Below, piece by piece: positions 44,033-53,690 of a stretch of 64,000 nt of DNA. Under the pieces are notes generated by a model. The model was given only the letters and a program-made list of their open reading frames with translations. It made no database searches and was not told where the DNA came from. The DNA is from Rhodocyclaceae bacterium (lineage in GTDB: Bacteria > Pseudomonadota > Gammaproteobacteria > Burkholderiales > Rhodocyclaceae). The translations under genes and the position numbers were made by a program. Location of the stretch: contig RXJP01000021.1 of the NCBI GenBank assembly GCA_003963315.1, forward strand, positions 41,575 through 105,574, in the 5' to 3' direction. Numbering within the stretch: the first letter of the stretch is position 1; the number at the start of each line of letters is the position of its first letter.

Positions 44033-44781
44033 CGCGGCAGGCAGTCGCCGCTGTGGATGTCGCTGCGACCCGCCAACAGCTCCTTGAGGTCCTTGACCTT
44101 GCCGCCGTCGGCGGCACGCACTTCCACTTGCGCCGGCGCAGTGGGCGGAATGCGGGCCACCACCCGGGCGGTCTTGACGCCCTTGCCCATGAGCTCCTGC
44201 AACAGGCTGCGGGCCTCGGTTTCACTGGGCAGGGTGGCGAAGACCAGGGCGAATTTCTCCGGGCCGTCGGGCACCGTGCGCACCGGCGTGGTCACACCCA
44301 GGGCTTTGACTTCCTTCAGCTTGGCTTCCGCACCTTCCTTGCCGGGCAAGGCGGAGATCAGCACATCGTAGCTGGCGGGGGCTTCGCCAGGCACCACGGA
44401 AAATTTGAGATCGGCCATCTTCGCGCCATTGGCCGCCACCCATTGCCGCGCATCGGCCAGTTTGAAGCCGCTCAGCAGGCGGCAACTCGCCACAGTCGGG
44501 GGGGGCGCAACAAGCGCCGCAGGCTTGCCGGCATCCGCGACCGTGGCGGGCGCAGCCGCGGTGACGGACAGGGCGGCAGCCGGCGCAACGGCGGAAAGGG
44601 TGGACGCGGTTTCCGCCCCGTCGCCGCTGGGAACAATGCGAAGCAGTTCCGCCGCTTTCTGCTCGTCCAAGCGCTGCGGCTCCCGTCCATCCTCACCGCC
44701 GCCCCAATAGCCCTGCCCCCAGGCATACATCAGGAGGTTGGCGAGGACCAGCAGCAGAAAGGAAAGGCGGAGGAAGCTCAT
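44029..44781 (-). CDS. Membrane-anchored SPOR-like protein
   Basis: The 250-residue protein has one N-terminal membrane helix (LSFLLLVLANLLMYAW), an alanine/proline-rich linker, and a C-terminal alpha/beta domain (about 160-225). The latter has the strand pattern of a SPOR peptidoglycan-binding domain (YDVLISALPGKEGAEAKLKE, FALVFATLPSETEARSLLQEL). It usually follows birA and coaX in betaproteobacteria, as here. It probably binds denuded glycan at the septum; SPOR assignment is by pattern only. Confidence 0.75.
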   Translation of the reverse strand: MSFLRLSFLLLVLANLLMYAWGQGYWGGGEDGREPQRLDEQKAAELLRIVPSGDGAETASTLSAVAPAAALSVTAAAPATVADAGKPAALVAPPPTVASCRLLSGFKLADARQWVAANGAKMADLKFSVVPGEAPASYDVLISALPGKEGAEAKLKEVKALGVTTPVRTVPDGPEKFALVFATLPSETEARSLLQELMGKGVKTARVVARIPPTAPAQVEVRAADGGKVKDLKELLAGRSDIHSGDCLPR

Positions 44782-44790
44782 GGCGGTGAA

Positions 44791-45540
44791 TTATGGGGTA
44801 TCGGATGCGGCATGGGCGGCGACGCGGGCCAAGCCCTCGAGGATGAGCAGCGGCTCGGCTCGTGCCGGGAGGGTCAGATGGGCTTGCAGGCGATGGGCAG
44901 CGCCGCCGGACAACAGGCACAGCGGCTGCGCAGTGGATTGCGCCGCCAGGGTGGCATACATGCGTTCCACCGCACCCAGGGTGGCATGGAGCGCTCCGCT
45001 GGCGATAGCGTCGGCGGTGTTGCGCGGCACATCCCGGTATTCCCCCTGGGCCAGGGGAAGTTGTGCCGTGTTGCCGCTGAGGGCGGCGTGCATCAGATCA
45101 AGGCCGGGCAGGATCAGACCGCCACGAAAATGGCCGGCGGCGTCCAGCAGATCAATGGTGGTAGCAGTGCCGGCGGTCACCACCAGGCAGGGGCCACCAT
45201 GGAGCGCGCGGGCCCCGAGCAGGGCCGCCCAACGGTCCGCTCCCAACCGATCGGGGACTTCGTAATCGTTGCGCACGCCGCCCTGGCCGGGGCAGGCGAC
45301 ATTCCAGGTCACCGTTTGCGTAAAGAGGCCGGCGACGATGGCTTCAACTTCGCGTCCGGCCACATTGCAGGCGACGATGCGGTCGGGATGGGCGCTGCGT
45401 AGTTCCGGTACATCACCCAAGGATCGCGGCGATGCGGTGGCCACGGCGCCCTGGGCCAGCCACTGCCCCGCCTGGTGCAATCCCCACTTGATGCGGGTAT
45501 TGCCGCAATCGAGGCAGAGGATGAGGGGAGCGTCGCTCAT
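44791..45540 (-). CDS. coaX: Type III pantothenate kinase
   Basis: CoaX phosphorylates pantothenate, the first step of CoA synthesis. The 249-residue protein has the N-terminal phosphate motif CLDCGNTRIKWG, the middle PDRLGADRWAALLGAR, the second ATPase-fold motif VVTAGTATTIDLLD and GGLILPGLDLMHAAL, all diagnostic. It lies 3 bases after birA. Three CoA-related genes (coaE, coaX and the CoA-binding protein) fall in this window. Confidence 0.95.
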   Translation of the reverse strand: MSDAPLILCLDCGNTRIKWGLHQAGQWLAQGAVATASPRSLGDVPELRSAHPDRIVACNVAGREVEAIVAGLFTQTVTWNVACPGQGGVRNDYEVPDRLGADRWAALLGARALHGGPCLVVTAGTATTIDLLDAAGHFRGGLILPGLDLMHAALSGNTAQLPLAQGEYRDVPRNTADAIASGALHATLGAVERMYATLAAQSTAQPLCLLSGGAAHRLQAHLTLPARAEPLLILEGLARVAAHAASDTP

Positions 45541-45543
45541 CGC

Positions 45544-46359
45544 TCAGGCTCCACTGTTTCCGACGGGGCGCAGACTGACATCGCCGCTGACCACGGCGCG
45601 CACACCTTGGCTGGTTTGCAGCAACAACCCGCCATCCGCATCGACGCCGGCGCATTGGCCCTCCATGTCCATGCCGCCACTGATGCGCACCATCTGGCCC
45701 TGGTAGGCATGGCGCGCCAACCAGGCGTCGCGCAGACCGGCGAAACCGACCACGGCATACTCATCCAGGGTGGTGAGCAATCCCGACAACAACGCCGCCA
45801 AGACAGGCTCCCGTCCGCACTCGCCGGGGGTTTCATCCAGGGCAGCGGCCAGCCCCTTGATCTCGGACGGCAAGTCAGTGGCAAGGTGCAGGTTAAGGCC
45901 GACACCGATCACGGCACTGCGCAACTGCCCGGCTTGCAGCTCCACCAGGACGCCGCCCAGCTTGCGCCCCCGCAGCAGCAGATCGTTGGGCCACTTGAGG
46001 CCGAGTCCTTCGACACCCATGGACTCCAGCCCCCGCGCCAGCCCGAGGCCCACGGCCAAGGACAAAGCTGCGGGTGCGGGAGAGTTTTCGGGGAAACGCC
46101 AGAGCAGGGAAAAGGTCAGGCTGTCGCCGGGGGCGCCATACCAGGCGCGGCCGCGCCGACCACGGCCGGCGCTCTGGCGGTCGGCCACCAGCACGCTACC
46201 GGAGGGCGCACCGGCCTCGGCCCGGGCCAGGAGTTGGGTGTTGGTGGAGTCGCACTCGGCGACATCATCCACATCAAAACGGCAGGCCGCGCCCCCCAGG
46301 TACTGGAGCAGGCGGCCGGTTTGAAAGGAGGATGGGGAAGCAGCGGAGGATTCGGGCAT
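45544..46359 (-). CDS. birA: Biotin-protein ligase, catalytic domain only
   Basis: The 271-residue enzyme joins biotin to carboxylase carrier domains. It shows VAECDSTNTQLLAR, the biotinyl-AMP loop ADRQSAGRGRRGRAWYG, and LKWPNDLLLRGRKLGGVLVE. The N-terminal helix-turn-helix of E. coli BirA is absent, so it should not act as a repressor. The last about 50 residues form the SH3-like C-domain. It lies 8 bases after ntrC. Confidence 0.93.
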   Translation of the reverse strand: MPESSAASPSSFQTGRLLQYLGGAACRFDVDDVAECDSTNTQLLARAEAGAPSGSVLVADRQSAGRGRRGRAWYGAPGDSLTFSLLWRFPENSPAPAALSLAVGLGLARGLESMGVEGLGLKWPNDLLLRGRKLGGVLVELQAGQLRSAVIGVGLNLHLATDLPSEIKGLAAALDETPGECGREPVLAALLSGLLTTLDEYAVVGFAGLRDAWLARHAYQGQMVRISGGMDMEGQCAGVDADGGLLLQTSQGVRAVVSGDVSLRPVGNSGA

Positions 46360-46367
46360 GCCCGGAA

Positions 46368-47780
46368 TTATCCCTGCTCTTCCTCCCCTTTGGCATCATC
46401 CAGATTGAGTTCCTGGATTTTTCGCGTGATGGTGTTGCGACCGATGCCCAGCAGATTGGCCGCCTCAATGCGGCGACCGCCGGTGGCCACCAGAGCGCGA
46501 CGGATCAAGGCGCCCTCGAAGGCCCGGGTGAGAATGTCGAACACTTGCCCCGGCTGGGCCACGATCATGCGATCGGCTTCCATGGAGAGCGCCTCGACCC
46601 AATCGTAGGGGCCGGCGCTGGACGTCTGCTCACGCAACTCCGCCGGCAGGTCGGCGGCTTCCACCGATTGGCCGGGAGCCATGACCGTAAGCCAATGGCA
46701 GAGGTTTTCCAGTTGGCGCACGTTGCCCGGGAAATCCAGGCCCATCAGGTATTTCACCGCGCCGTCGGCCAGGCGCTTGGGCTCGACGCCCAAGTCCTTG
46801 GCGCTCTTGGCAAGGAAGTGCTTGGCCAGCAGGGGGATATCCTCCCGCCGCTCCCGCAGGGAAGGCAGGCGCAGGCGGATGACGTTGAGGCGATGGAACA
46901 GATCCTCGCGGAACAGGCCGTCCTTGACCCGGGTTTCCAGGTTCTGGTGGGTGGCGGTGATAACGCGCACATTGGCCTTGACCGGGGAGTGACCGCCGAC
47001 CCGGTAGAAGTGCCCGTCGGACAACACCCGCAACAGGCGGGTTTGCAGTTCGGCGGGCATGTCGCCGATTTCATCGAGGAACAGGGTGCCCCCTTCGGCC
47101 TGCTCGAAGCGGCCCCGGCGCTGGGCAGCAGCGCCGGTGAAGGCGCCCTTTTCATGGCCGAAAAGCTCGGACTCCAGCAAATCACGGGGAATCGCCGCGG
47201 TATTGATGGCGATGAAAGGAGATTCCTTGCGCGGGCTATGGCGGTGCAGGGCCCGCGCCACCAGTTCCTTGCCGGTACCCGATTCGCCATTGATGAGCAC
47301 CGTGGCGTGGGATTGGGAGAGGCGGCCGATGGCGCGGAAGACTTCCTGCATGGAGGGCGCCTGGCCAAGAATCTCGGGCACCAGACTGATGGATTCCTCC
47401 GCACCTTCTTGGTGCGGCGTCTCTTCGATGGCCCGGCGCACCAGGTCCATGGCCTGGTCTACGTCGAAGGGTTTGGGCAGATATTCGTAGGCTCCGCCCT
47501 GGAAGGCGGCAACGGCGGAATCCAGGTCTGAATAGGCGGTCATGATGATGACCGGCAGGTCGGGCCACTGGGTCTTCACATGGCGCAGCAGTTCCAGGCC
47601 GGACTGGCCGGGCATACGGATGTCGGAAACGAGGACGCGGGGCAGTTGCCCGCCTTCCAAGGCCGCCATGGCTTCCGTTGCCGAGGTGAAGCTCTTGAAG
47701 GGGATATCCTCCCGCGCCAGCGCCTTTTCGAACACCCAGCGGATGGAACGGTCATCATCCACTATCCAGACGGGTTTCAT
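46368..47780 (-). CDS. ntrC: Nitrogen regulator NtrC (GlnG)
   Basis: The 470-residue response regulator has a receiver domain with the phospho-aspartate in LVSDIRMPG (about residue 52). The sigma-54 AAA+ domain has Walker A GESGTGKE, GAFTGA and [12 protein letters not shown] Fis-type HTH follows (RRIEAANLLGIGRNTITRKI). Under nitrogen limitation it activates sigma-54 promoters such as those predicted upstream of amt and glnA. It overlaps ntrB by 4 bases. Confidence 0.97.
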   Translation of the reverse strand: MKPVWIVDDDRSIRWVFEKALAREDIPFKSFTSATEAMAALEGGQLPRVLVSDIRMPGQSGLELLRHVKTQWPDLPVIIMTAYSDLDSAVAAFQGGAYEYLPKPFDVDQAMDLVRRAIEETPHQEGAEESISLVPEILGQAPSMQEVFRAIGRLSQSHATVLINGESGTGKELVARALHRHSPRKESPFIAINTAAIPRDLLESELFGHEKGAFTGAAAQRRGRFEQAEGGTLFLDEIGDMPAELQTRLLRVLSDGHFYRVGGHSPVKANVRVITATHQNLETRVKDGLFREDLFHRLNVIRLRLPSLRERREDIPLLAKHFLAKSAKDLGVEPKRLADGAVKYLMGLDFPGNVRQLENLCHWLTVMAPGQSVEAADLPAELREQTSSAGPYDWVEALSMEADRMIVAQPGQVFDILTRAFEGALIRRALVATGGRRIEAANLLGIGRNTITRKIQELNLDDAKGEEEQG

Positions 47781-48877
47781 TGTGTTTTGCCTTGTTCGTT
47801 CGAAAGCGGCAGACGGATGTGGAAGCTGGTGCGGCCAGGCCGCGATTCCACATCGATACTGCCGTGGTGTTGATGAATGAAACTTTGGGTCAGGGTCAAG
47901 CCCAAGCCGCTGCCGCCTTCCCGCCCAGAAACCAGGGGATAGAAGATCTTGTCGCGGATGTCCTCGGGAATGCCCGGACCGTTGTCGATCACTTGCAATT
48001 CAAGTGCCAGGGGATAGCGTTTCTTCACCAGCGTCACCTGGCGCAGGGCACGGGTGCGGAACACGATCTCGCCCTTGCCGCCCATGGCCTGGGCCGCGTT
48101 GCGGGTGATGTTGAGGATGGCCTGGATCAATTGCTCCCGGTCGCCGGTGAGTTCCGGCAGGGAGGTGTCGTAATCCCGGTGCACCCGCACCCCGGCAAAC
48201 TCGGCGTGGATCAGGCGCAGCACCCGTTCCAGGATTTCATGGATGTTCACCTGGCCCGGTTGCATGGTGCGGTGGGAGGAAAGCAGGCGCTGCATCAGGT
48301 CCTGCAGGCGATCGGCTTCGCTGATGATGACCTGGGTGTACTCCCGCAAGGCCGGGTTGTTGAGCTCCCGTTCCAACAATTGGGCCGAGCCGCGGATACC
48401 GCCCAGGGGGTTCTTGATCTCGTGGGCCAGGTTGCGGATCAGTTCGCGATTGGCTTGTTGCTGCACAGCTTCGCGCTCTTCCCGCGCCACCTTGAGCTGC
48501 TGGTCGATGGGACGGAACTCCAGCAAGAGCTTGGCTTCGGGAGAATCCAGAGGCGTCACCGTGCAATCCAGGTGCAGCACGGATTTCTTTTCACCCCGGG
48601 ACACCTGGATGTTGTGTCCGGTATAGCTCCAGTTGTTTTGCACCGCGCTGTCCACCGCCGCGGCGAGAACCGGGGAGTCGCCCAACAACTGGAACAGGGA
48701 GCGCCCCAGCCAGGTGCGCTGGCTGACCGCCAACAAATTTTCCGCTGCTGGATTGAGGTGGCGGATCAGGTTCTTGTCATCCAGCAATACGACCGCGGAG
48801 GAAAGCAGGTCCAATCCTTCAAACGCTGGCGTTGAGGCCGGGAGCTTGACGGAAGGCAATGAAACGGTGGAAGTCAT
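47777..48877 (-). CDS. ntrB: Nitrogen sensor kinase NtrB (GlnL)
   Basis: The 366-residue soluble kinase has an N-terminal PAS domain (about 15-120), the phospho-acceptor segment RNLAHEIKNPLGGIRG (H-box, about residue 160), and the ATP-binding N, G1 and G2 boxes (NITRNAAQAM, VIDNGPGIPEDI, GGSGLGLTLT). It phosphorylates NtrC under control of PII proteins. ATG 48877 is chosen over a TTG two codons upstream. Its gene is between the DUF4124 gene and ntrC. Confidence 0.96.
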   Translation of the reverse strand: MTSTVSLPSVKLPASTPAFEGLDLLSSAVVLLDDKNLIRHLNPAAENLLAVSQRTWLGRSLFQLLGDSPVLAAAVDSAVQNNWSYTGHNIQVSRGEKKSVLHLDCTVTPLDSPEAKLLLEFRPIDQQLKVAREEREAVQQQANRELIRNLAHEIKNPLGGIRGSAQLLERELNNPALREYTQVIISEADRLQDLMQRLLSSHRTMQPGQVNIHEILERVLRLIHAEFAGVRVHRDYDTSLPELTGDREQLIQAILNITRNAAQAMGGKGEIVFRTRALRQVTLVKKRYPLALELQVIDNGPGIPEDIRDKIFYPLVSGREGGSGLGLTLTQSFIHQHHGSIDVESRPGRTSFHIRLPLSNEQGKTQ

Positions 48878-48948
48878 AGCCAAGCAATCAGCAAGAAGCA
48901 GGCCACGGAGTTTTCACATGTCATTGTCCTGCCCCTTTGCGCCGGTGA

Positions 48949-49398
48949 CTATTTGACCTTGCCCAACTCCCGCTGCAAGGCGTCCAGGTTGCGGGTGTGC
49001 AAGGCGATGCGATCACGCCAGGACTGCAAGCTGTCGGCCGGCGCCCGTGCCGCTTCCTGCGCCGAAAGCGCCTTGCGGGCATCGTCCAGGTTCTTCTGCT
49101 CGGATGCCATTTCCTGACGGAGGATGGTCATCCGATCGTTGTCCCGGCTGCGCTGGGTGTCGCCGCTTACCCGGGGGAAATCCGCTGGGGACGGCGTAGC
49201 GGTCCTAGCCTTGCTGCTTGAGGACGGCACCGTTGCCGCGGCGGACGAGTTTTCCCGGGAAACCACGACGCAGTTGCGATAACCCTCGCGGTTGTTGGTA
49301 TAGGTCGGAGTACCGGACTCGCCGCGGCATTTGTAGAGCGTTCCGCCATGGGCAAGCGCTGCCGGGAGGAGGAACATTAAAGCGATGCTTGGGCGCAT
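48949..49398 (-). CDS. DUF4124 periplasmic protein
   Basis: About 149 residues from ATG 49398. A signal peptide (SIALMFLLPAALAHGG) is followed by a DUF4124-like segment (TLYKCRGESGTPTYTNNREGYRNC), a serine/alanine-rich linker, and a C-terminal coiled coil (about 95-148). Proteins of this kind lie beside ntrBC and glnA in many betaproteobacteria; their role is unknown. The glnA terminator separates it from glnA. Confidence 0.85.
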   Translation of the reverse strand: MRPSIALMFLLPAALAHGGTLYKCRGESGTPTYTNNREGYRNCVVVSRENSSAAATVPSSSSKARTATPSPADFPRVSGDTQRSRDNDRMTILRQEMASEQKNLDDARKALSAQEAARAPADSLQSWRDRIALHTRNLDALQRELGKVK

Positions 49399-49482
49399 GG
49401 TGGGTACAGGCAATGGATTGGCGGAGGAGTTTAGGGCAAAGGGACGGCAAGGCAAAGAACCGCCCCAATCCATTTCGGAAAC

Positions 49483-49506
49483 AAAAAAGGACGGGTTGCC
49501 CCGTCC
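49483..49506 (-). terminator. Terminator of glnA
   Basis: GGACGGG (49489-49495) pairs with CCCGTCC (49500-49506) around TTGC; on the minus strand a run of six T residues follows. It lies 35 bases after the glnA stop codon. Confidence 0.92.
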
Positions 49507-49540
49507 TTCTTTACACCAGCAGGAAGTCGAAACTTCCGGC

Positions 49541-50953
49541 TTAGATGGAGTAGTACATATCGAATTCCACCGGGTGGGTGGTCATGCGGAAACGGGTCAC
49601 GTCTTCCATCTTGAGGTCGATGTAGGAGCTGATCCAGTCTTCGCTGAACACGCCGCCGCGGGTGAGGAACTCGCGATCCTTATCCAGGTATTCCAGGGCC
49701 TGTTCGAGGCTGGAACACACGGTGGGGATCTTGGCATCTTCTTCGGGGGGCAGATCGTACAGATTCTTGTCAGCAGCATCGCCGGGGTGAATCTTGTTCT
49801 GCACGCCGTCCAGGCCAGCCATCATCAGTGCGGTGAAGCACAGGTAGGGGTTGGCACCGGGATCGGGGAAGCGGGTTTCGATACGGCGGGCCTTGTCGCT
49901 GTGCACGAAGGGGATACGGATGGAAGCGGAACGGTTCTTGGCGGAGTAGGCCAGTTTCACCGGGGCTTCGAAGCCGGGCACCAGACGCTTGTAGGAGTTG
50001 GTCAGCGGGTTGGTGATGGCGTTCAGGGCACGGGCATGCTTGATGACGCCGCCGATGTAGTACAGGGCGAAATCGGACAGGCCGGCGTAGCCGCTGCCGG
50101 CGAACAGGTTTTTGCCGTCCTTCCAGATGGACTGGTGCACGTGCATGCCGGAACCGTTGTCGCCAACAATGGGCTTGGGCATGAAGGTGGCGGTCTTGCC
50201 GTACTGGTGGGCCACGTTGTGCACGATGTACTTCAGGGCCTGGGTCCAGTCAGCGCGACGCACCAGGGTGTTGAACTTGGTGCCGATTTCGTTCTGGCCG
50301 GCGGTGGCCACTTCGTGGTGGTGCACTTCGACGGGGATGCCGATGGCTTCCAGGGCCAGCACCATTTCGGCGCGGATGTCGTTGAAGGAATCAACGGGGG
50401 GCACGGGGAAGTAACCGCCCTTGACGCCGGGACGGTGGCCGGTGTTGCCGCCTTCGAACTTCTCGGAGGAGGACCAGGCGGCCTCTTCGGAGTTGATCTT
50501 GACGTGGGCGCCGGACATGTCCACACCCCATTCGACGGAGTCGAAGATGAAGAATTCGGGTTCGGGGCCGAAGTAGGCGGTGTCGCCGATGCCGGAGGAC
50601 TTCAGGTAAGCCTCGCCGCGCTTGGCGATGGAGCGGGGATCGCGGTCGTAGCCCTTGCCGTCGGACGGCTCAACCACATCACAGGTCAGCACCAGGGTGG
50701 TCTGGTCGAAGAAGGGGTCGATGTAGGCGGTTTCGGCGTCGGGCATCAGTTGCATGTCGGAGGCTTGAATGCCTTTCCAACCGGCGATGGAGGAACCGTC
50801 GAAGGCATGACCGTCTTCGAACTTGGACAGGTCGAAAGCGGAAATCGGCACGCCGACGTGCTGTTCCTTGCCGCGGGTATCGGTGAAACGGAAGTCGACG
50901 AACTTGACTTCCTGTTCCTTGACAATCTTCATCACATCTTGAGGCGTGGTCAT
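49541..50953 (-). CDS. glnA: Glutamine synthetase type I
   Basis: The 470-residue enzyme makes glutamine from glutamate, ammonia and ATP. It has [17 protein letters not shown], the ATP/metal region [27 protein letters not shown], and [16 protein letters not shown]. The adenylylation tyrosine is in NLYDLPPEE (about residue 398), so activity should be set by GlnE. It stands alone between two terminator/promoter regions, with ntrBC downstream. Confidence 0.98.
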   Translation of the reverse strand: MTTPQDVMKIVKEQEVKFVDFRFTDTRGKEQHVGVPISAFDLSKFEDGHAFDGSSIAGWKGIQASDMQLMPDAETAYIDPFFDQTTLVLTCDVVEPSDGKGYDRDPRSIAKRGEAYLKSSGIGDTAYFGPEPEFFIFDSVEWGVDMSGAHVKINSEEAAWSSSEKFEGGNTGHRPGVKGGYFPVPPVDSFNDIRAEMVLALEAIGIPVEVHHHEVATAGQNEIGTKFNTLVRRADWTQALKYIVHNVAHQYGKTATFMPKPIVGDNGSGMHVHQSIWKDGKNLFAGSGYAGLSDFALYYIGGVIKHARALNAITNPLTNSYKRLVPGFEAPVKLAYSAKNRSASIRIPFVHSDKARRIETRFPDPGANPYLCFTALMMAGLDGVQNKIHPGDAADKNLYDLPPEEDAKIPTVCSSLEQALEYLDKDREFLTRGGVFSEDWISSYIDLKMEDVTRFRMTTHPVEFDMYYSI

Positions 50954-51028
50954 GAGGTTGCGCTCCTAAGCGTTAGTACAGATCAGATTCAATGGAAAAC
51001 TGTGCGAAAAATCGCTGCCCGACCGTTT

Positions 51029-51073
51029 AGCAGTTTCTATGCCCAAGGCCAGGAAAGGGCTGACATTGTGCCA
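51029..51073 (-). promoter_or_regulatory. Candidate sigma-54 promoter elements of glnA
   Basis: Two imperfect -24/-12 candidates lie here on the minus strand. GGGCATAGAAACTGCT (51044 to 51029) has a good -12 end. TGGCACAATGTCAGCC (51073 to 51058) has a perfect -24 box but CAGC at -12. Both keep the GG-N10-GC spacing. I cannot choose between them. Confidence 0.45.
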
Positions 51074-51116
51074 TAACGAATTTTTCAGGTCCTTTTCCGC
51101 AAAATGGAAAGTTATT

Positions 51117-51131
51117 GCACCAAAACAGTGC
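51117..51131. promoter_or_regulatory. NtrC-type site upstream of glnA
   Basis: GCACC-AAAAC-AGTGC differs from the NtrC consensus GCACC-N5-GGTGC at one base and lies 45-75 bases upstream of the candidate -24 boxes, close to the 3' end of the CDF gene. Confidence 0.6.
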
Positions 51132-51149
51132 GTCGCTCAATAAAGCGCA

Positions 51150-52331
51150 TTAATTTTGTGCAAACCGGCAATTCAAGGTCACCGCCCCAAACCAAGGATC
51201 ATTTTCCAGGGAGGTCGCCAACCGTTGCTCCAAGCGCCCCATTCGGCCTTCGTCCATGAACACGCCAGGGGATAAAAACACTTCCGCTTCCACCCGCCGC
51301 CCCAGATAGTGAAAAACTGTCTGTTCTGGAATGAGACCATCCTCCCCCAACAGGGATTGGAGGTGGCCCAACAGAACATCCCGCCCCGGCAGGCCGGGAC
51401 GCCGGAAAGCATCCTCGTCATCCTCCGGATCAATGTGAACCAGCACATCCAGCACTTCGGCATGGGTTTTGAGCACGCGGCTGCGGGCGGTTTCAGCGAT
51501 CAAATGCCCCTCGGAAACGCTGATGCGCGGACTGACCTGGACATGGACATCCACCAAGGCTTTATGTCCCATGCGGCGGGTGCGCACGTCATGCACGTCC
51601 ATTACGCCCGGCGTCGACTTCAGCGTCTTGCGTATGTTCTGCACCTCCTCCGCAGAAAGGCCGGTATCCACCAACTCCTCCATGGCACTCCAGCCGAAAC
51701 CGAAACCCGCCTTGACGATCATGGCACCGACGATGATGGCCGCCACCGCATCGGCGAAGCCGAAGCCCGCCAGCGCACCGCCGATACCAGCGGCCACCAC
51801 CAGGGAGGAGAGGGCGTCGGCGCGGGCGTGCCAAGCATTGGCCACCAGCATCGGGGAGCGCAAGCGCTCAGCCACCTTGAGCATGTAACGGAACAAACCT
51901 TCCTTGCCGGCCAGGGTGACCAAGGCGGCCACCATGGCGGCCACGCCCACCAGCGGCGCCGTACCCAATTGCTGCAAGCGACCGACCGCCGACCAGAGGA
52001 TGCCGATGCCCGTCATCGAGAGCAAACCGCCCAGCACCAGGGAAGCCGCCGTCTCGTAACGGCCGTGACCGTAGGGATGGGCCTCGTCGGCGGCCTCGGC
52101 ACCCTTGCGATTGGCATAGAGTACGAAGCCGTCGGAGACGATGTCGGACAGGGTGTGCATGGCGTCGGCGATCAGACTCTGGGAATGGGCCAGCCAGCCC
52201 ACAATCACCTGCATGACCGTCAAAACGATATTGACCCAGATACTGACCCAGGTAATGCGGCTACCCTCCCGCAGGCGCCCGCTGTCGGTGGGCATGGACT
52301 GGAAGGAGGATCGGGCGTGCTCGCGGGTCAT
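51150..52331 (-). CDS. Cation diffusion facilitator transporter
   Basis: The 393-residue inner-membrane protein has six membrane helices (residues 28-220) with metal-site residues in LIADAMHTLSDIVSD and NAWHARADALSS, both HxxxD patterns. A C-terminal CDF domain follows (VMDVHDVRTRRMGHKALVDVHV, about 245-320). A further extension (about 320-393) exceeds a minimal CDF and resembles a second cytoplasmic domain. It exports Zn, Fe or Mn; the HD pattern is common in zinc and iron exporters. It is divergent from nadA. Confidence 0.9.
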   Translation of the reverse strand: MTREHARSSFQSMPTDSGRLREGSRITWVSIWVNIVLTVMQVIVGWLAHSQSLIADAMHTLSDIVSDGFVLYANRKGAEAADEAHPYGHGRYETAASLVLGGLLSMTGIGILWSAVGRLQQLGTAPLVGVAAMVAALVTLAGKEGLFRYMLKVAERLRSPMLVANAWHARADALSSLVVAAGIGGALAGFGFADAVAAIIVGAMIVKAGFGFGWSAMEELVDTGLSAEEVQNIRKTLKSTPGVMDVHDVRTRRMGHKALVDVHVQVSPRISVSEGHLIAETARSRVLKTHAEVLDVLVHIDPEDDEDAFRRPGLPGRDVLLGHLQSLLGEDGLIPEQTVFHYLGRRVEAEVFLSPGVFMDEGRMGRLEQRLATSLENDPWFGAVTLNCRFAQN

Positions 52332-52458
52332 GGCCTTGCCTTATACTTTACGGTCTGCGGATTTTAGCCCGCTGCCCCGCCCCTTGGCCCATCGGAGATA
52401 AACCGCGCCAGGCGCCCATCATCGCTGCGGATGCCATGCCGGATTAAGGTTAACTGCC

Positions 52459-53556
52459 ATGCAAGTCGCCACCATCAGTTTCGATAAATTCAACGCCCTT
52501 GCCGACAAGGATGCCCAGGAACGCATCGTCGCCGCCAAGGCCAAACTCGGCAAACGGGCGGTGATCCTCGGCCACCACTACCAGCGTGCCGATGTGTTCA
52601 AGCACGCCGACCTGTCCGGCGATTCCCTCAAGCTTTCCCGTCTGGCCTCCCAGACCGATGCCGAATACATCGTCTTTTGCGGCGTGCATTTCATGGCGGA
52701 AGTGGCCGACATCATGTCCAAGCCCGAGCAGATTTCCATCCTGCCTGACTTGGCCGCCGGCTGCTCCATGGCCGACATGGCCAATCTGGCCAAGGTGGAA
52801 CGCTGCTGGCGCGAGCTGTCCGAAGTGCTGGACCCGGATGAAAAGATCACCCCCGTCACCTACATCAACTCCGCCGCCGACCTGAAGGCTTTCTGCGGTG
52901 AGCATGGGGGCATTGTCTGTACGTCATCCAATGCCCCCAAGATCATGGAATGGGCCTTCGCCCAGCGGGAGAAGATCCTGTTCTTCCCCGACCAGCACCT
53001 GGGCCGCTGGAGCGGCTACAAGATGGACATTCCCCTGGATGACATGCTGGTGTGGGACCCGGACCTGGAAATGGGCGGCCTCACCGCCGAGCAGATCAAG
53101 AAGGCCCGCGTACTGCTGTGGAAGGGCCATTGCTCGGTGCACCAGATGTTCCAGCCCGCCCACATCCTGAAGTTCCGCAACCAGTATCCGGATGGCATCG
53201 TCATCAGCCACCCCGAATCCGCCTTCGAGGTGTGCAAGCAGTCCGATTACGTGGGCAGCACCGAATACATCCTCAATACCGTCAAGGCCGCCGCCCCCAA
53301 TACCCGCTGGCTGGTGGGCACCGAGTTGAATCTGGTGGAGCGCCTGGCGGAAGAGGTGAAGCACGAAGGCAAGATCGTGCAGTTCATGTCCCCCACCATC
53401 TGCATGTGTTCCACCATGCAGCGCATCGACCCCCAGCACCTGGCCTGGACCCTGGAAAACCTGGCTGAAGGCAATGTGGTGAACCGCATTGAAGTGCCCG
53501 AACACGAAGCCAAGCTGGCCAAGGTGTCCTTGGATCGGATGCTGGCGGTTTCCTGA
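52459..53556 (+). CDS. nadA: Quinolinate synthase
   Basis: NadA condenses iminoaspartate with dihydroxyacetone phosphate to quinolinate for NAD synthesis and holds a [4Fe-4S] cluster. The 365-residue protein has ILGHHYQRADVFKHADLSGD, CGVHFMAEVADI, VTYINSAADLKAFC, FFPDQHLGRWSG, VISHPESAFEVC, and a C-terminal region with MCSTMQRIDPQHLAWTLE. Cysteines at about residues 75, 160 and 250 and in the C-terminal CMC supply the cluster. Confidence 0.96.
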   Translation: MQVATISFDKFNALADKDAQERIVAAKAKLGKRAVILGHHYQRADVFKHADLSGDSLKLSRLASQTDAEYIVFCGVHFMAEVADIMSKPEQISILPDLAAGCSMADMANLAKVERCWRELSEVLDPDEKITPVTYINSAADLKAFCGEHGGIVCTSSNAPKIMEWAFAQREKILFFPDQHLGRWSGYKMDIPLDDMLVWDPDLEMGGLTAEQIKKARVLLWKGHCSVHQMFQPAHILKFRNQYPDGIVISHPESAFEVCKQSDYVGSTEYILNTVKAAAPNTRWLVGTELNLVERLAEEVKHEGKIVQFMSPTICMCSTMQRIDPQHLAWTLENLAEGNVVNRIEVPEHEAKLAKVSLDRMLAVS

Positions 53557-53646
53557 ATCCATCTCCGGCGCGACACCGCTTTCCGGCGCGCCGCATTCAC
53601 ACTTTCACTCCGCCGCGGGTCACGCCCTTTGCGCCACCCCCGCCGT

Positions 53647-53652
53647 TATAAT
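53647..53652 (+). promoter_or_regulatory. -10 box of argS promoter
   Basis: A consensus TATAAT lies 39 bases before the argS start codon. No good -35 box is found at 16-18 bases upstream, so the promoter call rests on the -10 element and position. Confidence 0.4.
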
Positions 53653-53690
53653 CGCGGCCTTTGTCGTCAATACCTTAAGCAAGCCCCGCA

